From Asaia bogorensis (GTDB lineage: Bacteria; Pseudomonadota; Alphaproteobacteria; Acetobacterales; Acetobacteraceae), in contig CAMCHA010000199.1 of NCBI GenBank assembly GCA_945874515.1, forward strand, positions 1 through 5,577: 5,577 nt of DNA, written 5' to 3'. Made by a program: the position numbers and the translations under genes. Below are positions 5,373-5,577 of this stretch, one piece after another (the first letter of the stretch is position 1; the number at the start of each line of letters is the position of its first letter). The notes beneath the pieces are model-generated. The model worked only from the letters and a program-made list of their open reading frames with translations, had not been told where the DNA came from and did no database searches.

Positions 5373-5577
5373 AGCCGGCGGCAGGGGGGACCCGATTGGC
5401 CTGCGCGGCGCGCTGGCGGATCGGCTGCTGGTGGCGTTGATCGCCGCCATGGCGCTATTCGCCGCCTGTGCGGTGGCGGGGCAGGCGGCGGTCAGCCAAC
5501 TCGCGCAGCGCTGGCAGCAAGGCGCCAATGCGGCAATCACGGTGCAAATCCCGAACCCCTCCCCCACGCGGATGGAA
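5362..5577 (+). CDS. ftsX: Cell division protein FtsX, N-terminal part, cut by window edge
   Basis: Membrane partner of FtsE. The first 72 codons are present and open to the window edge. The start reads MRREAGGRGDPIGLRGALADRLL, a basic cytoplasmic N-tail, then a hydrophobic helix at about residues 22-43 (LLVALIAAMALFAACAVAG), then the start of the periplasmic region (AVSQLAQRWQQGANAAITVQIP). This is the layout expected for FtsX: cytoplasmic tail, first membrane helix, periplasmic domain. The ATG lies inside ftsE, an 11-base overlap, with AGAAGG (5345-5350) 11 bases upstream. Identification rests mainly on position after ftsE and this topology, since the family's conserved C-terminal membrane part is outside the window. 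Confidence 0.9.
   Translation, partial: MRREAGGRGDPIGLRGALADRLLVALIAAMALFAACAVAGQAAVSQLAQRWQQGANAAITVQIPNPSPTRME

Overview
The window looks like ordinary, gene-dense chromosome from a GC-rich alphaproteobacterium. The gene set and protein character fit Rhodospirillales, perhaps an Acetobacteraceae (Roseomonas-like) lineage. The main pointers are the ispH-thrB-rnhA cluster, the choline-kinase-like type of homoserine kinase, and the ftsE-ftsX pair with a divergent zinc-ribbon membrane protein. This placement is inferred from gene order and protein style, not from a database search.

Layout from left to right. Bases 1-539 (minus) are the first 179 codons of dnaK, the Hsp70 chaperone, cut by the window edge. 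Bases 540-734 are a non-coding leader and promoter region with two hairpins. Bases 735-1256 (minus) encode a small predicted lipoprotein of unknown function. A short divergent region, 1257-1342, carries a good candidate promoter for the plus-strand cluster ispH (1343-2314), thrB (2314-3294) and rnhA (3291-3752). These three genes overlap by 1 and 4 bases and are almost certainly co-transcribed, although they serve isoprenoid synthesis, threonine synthesis and RNA/DNA hybrid removal. Next comes tRNA-Gly(CCC) at 3796-3870 with its own candidate promoter.

On the minus strand, a small single-domain cupin (3907-4176) lies 25 bases downstream of a zinc-ribbon/proline-rich/single-TM protein (4202-4618). 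Divergent from the latter, ftsE (4698-5372) and the start of ftsX (5362 to the edge) encode the ABC-type complex that in other bacteria controls peptidoglycan hydrolysis at the division site.

No stretch longer than 300 bases lacks a gene. I see no mobile element, CRISPR array, phage gene, toxin-antitoxin pair or defence system, and I do not see an undescribed system here. The points most worth a second look are the structured dnaK leader, the uncharacterised lipoprotein, and the zinc-ribbon membrane protein beside ftsEX.
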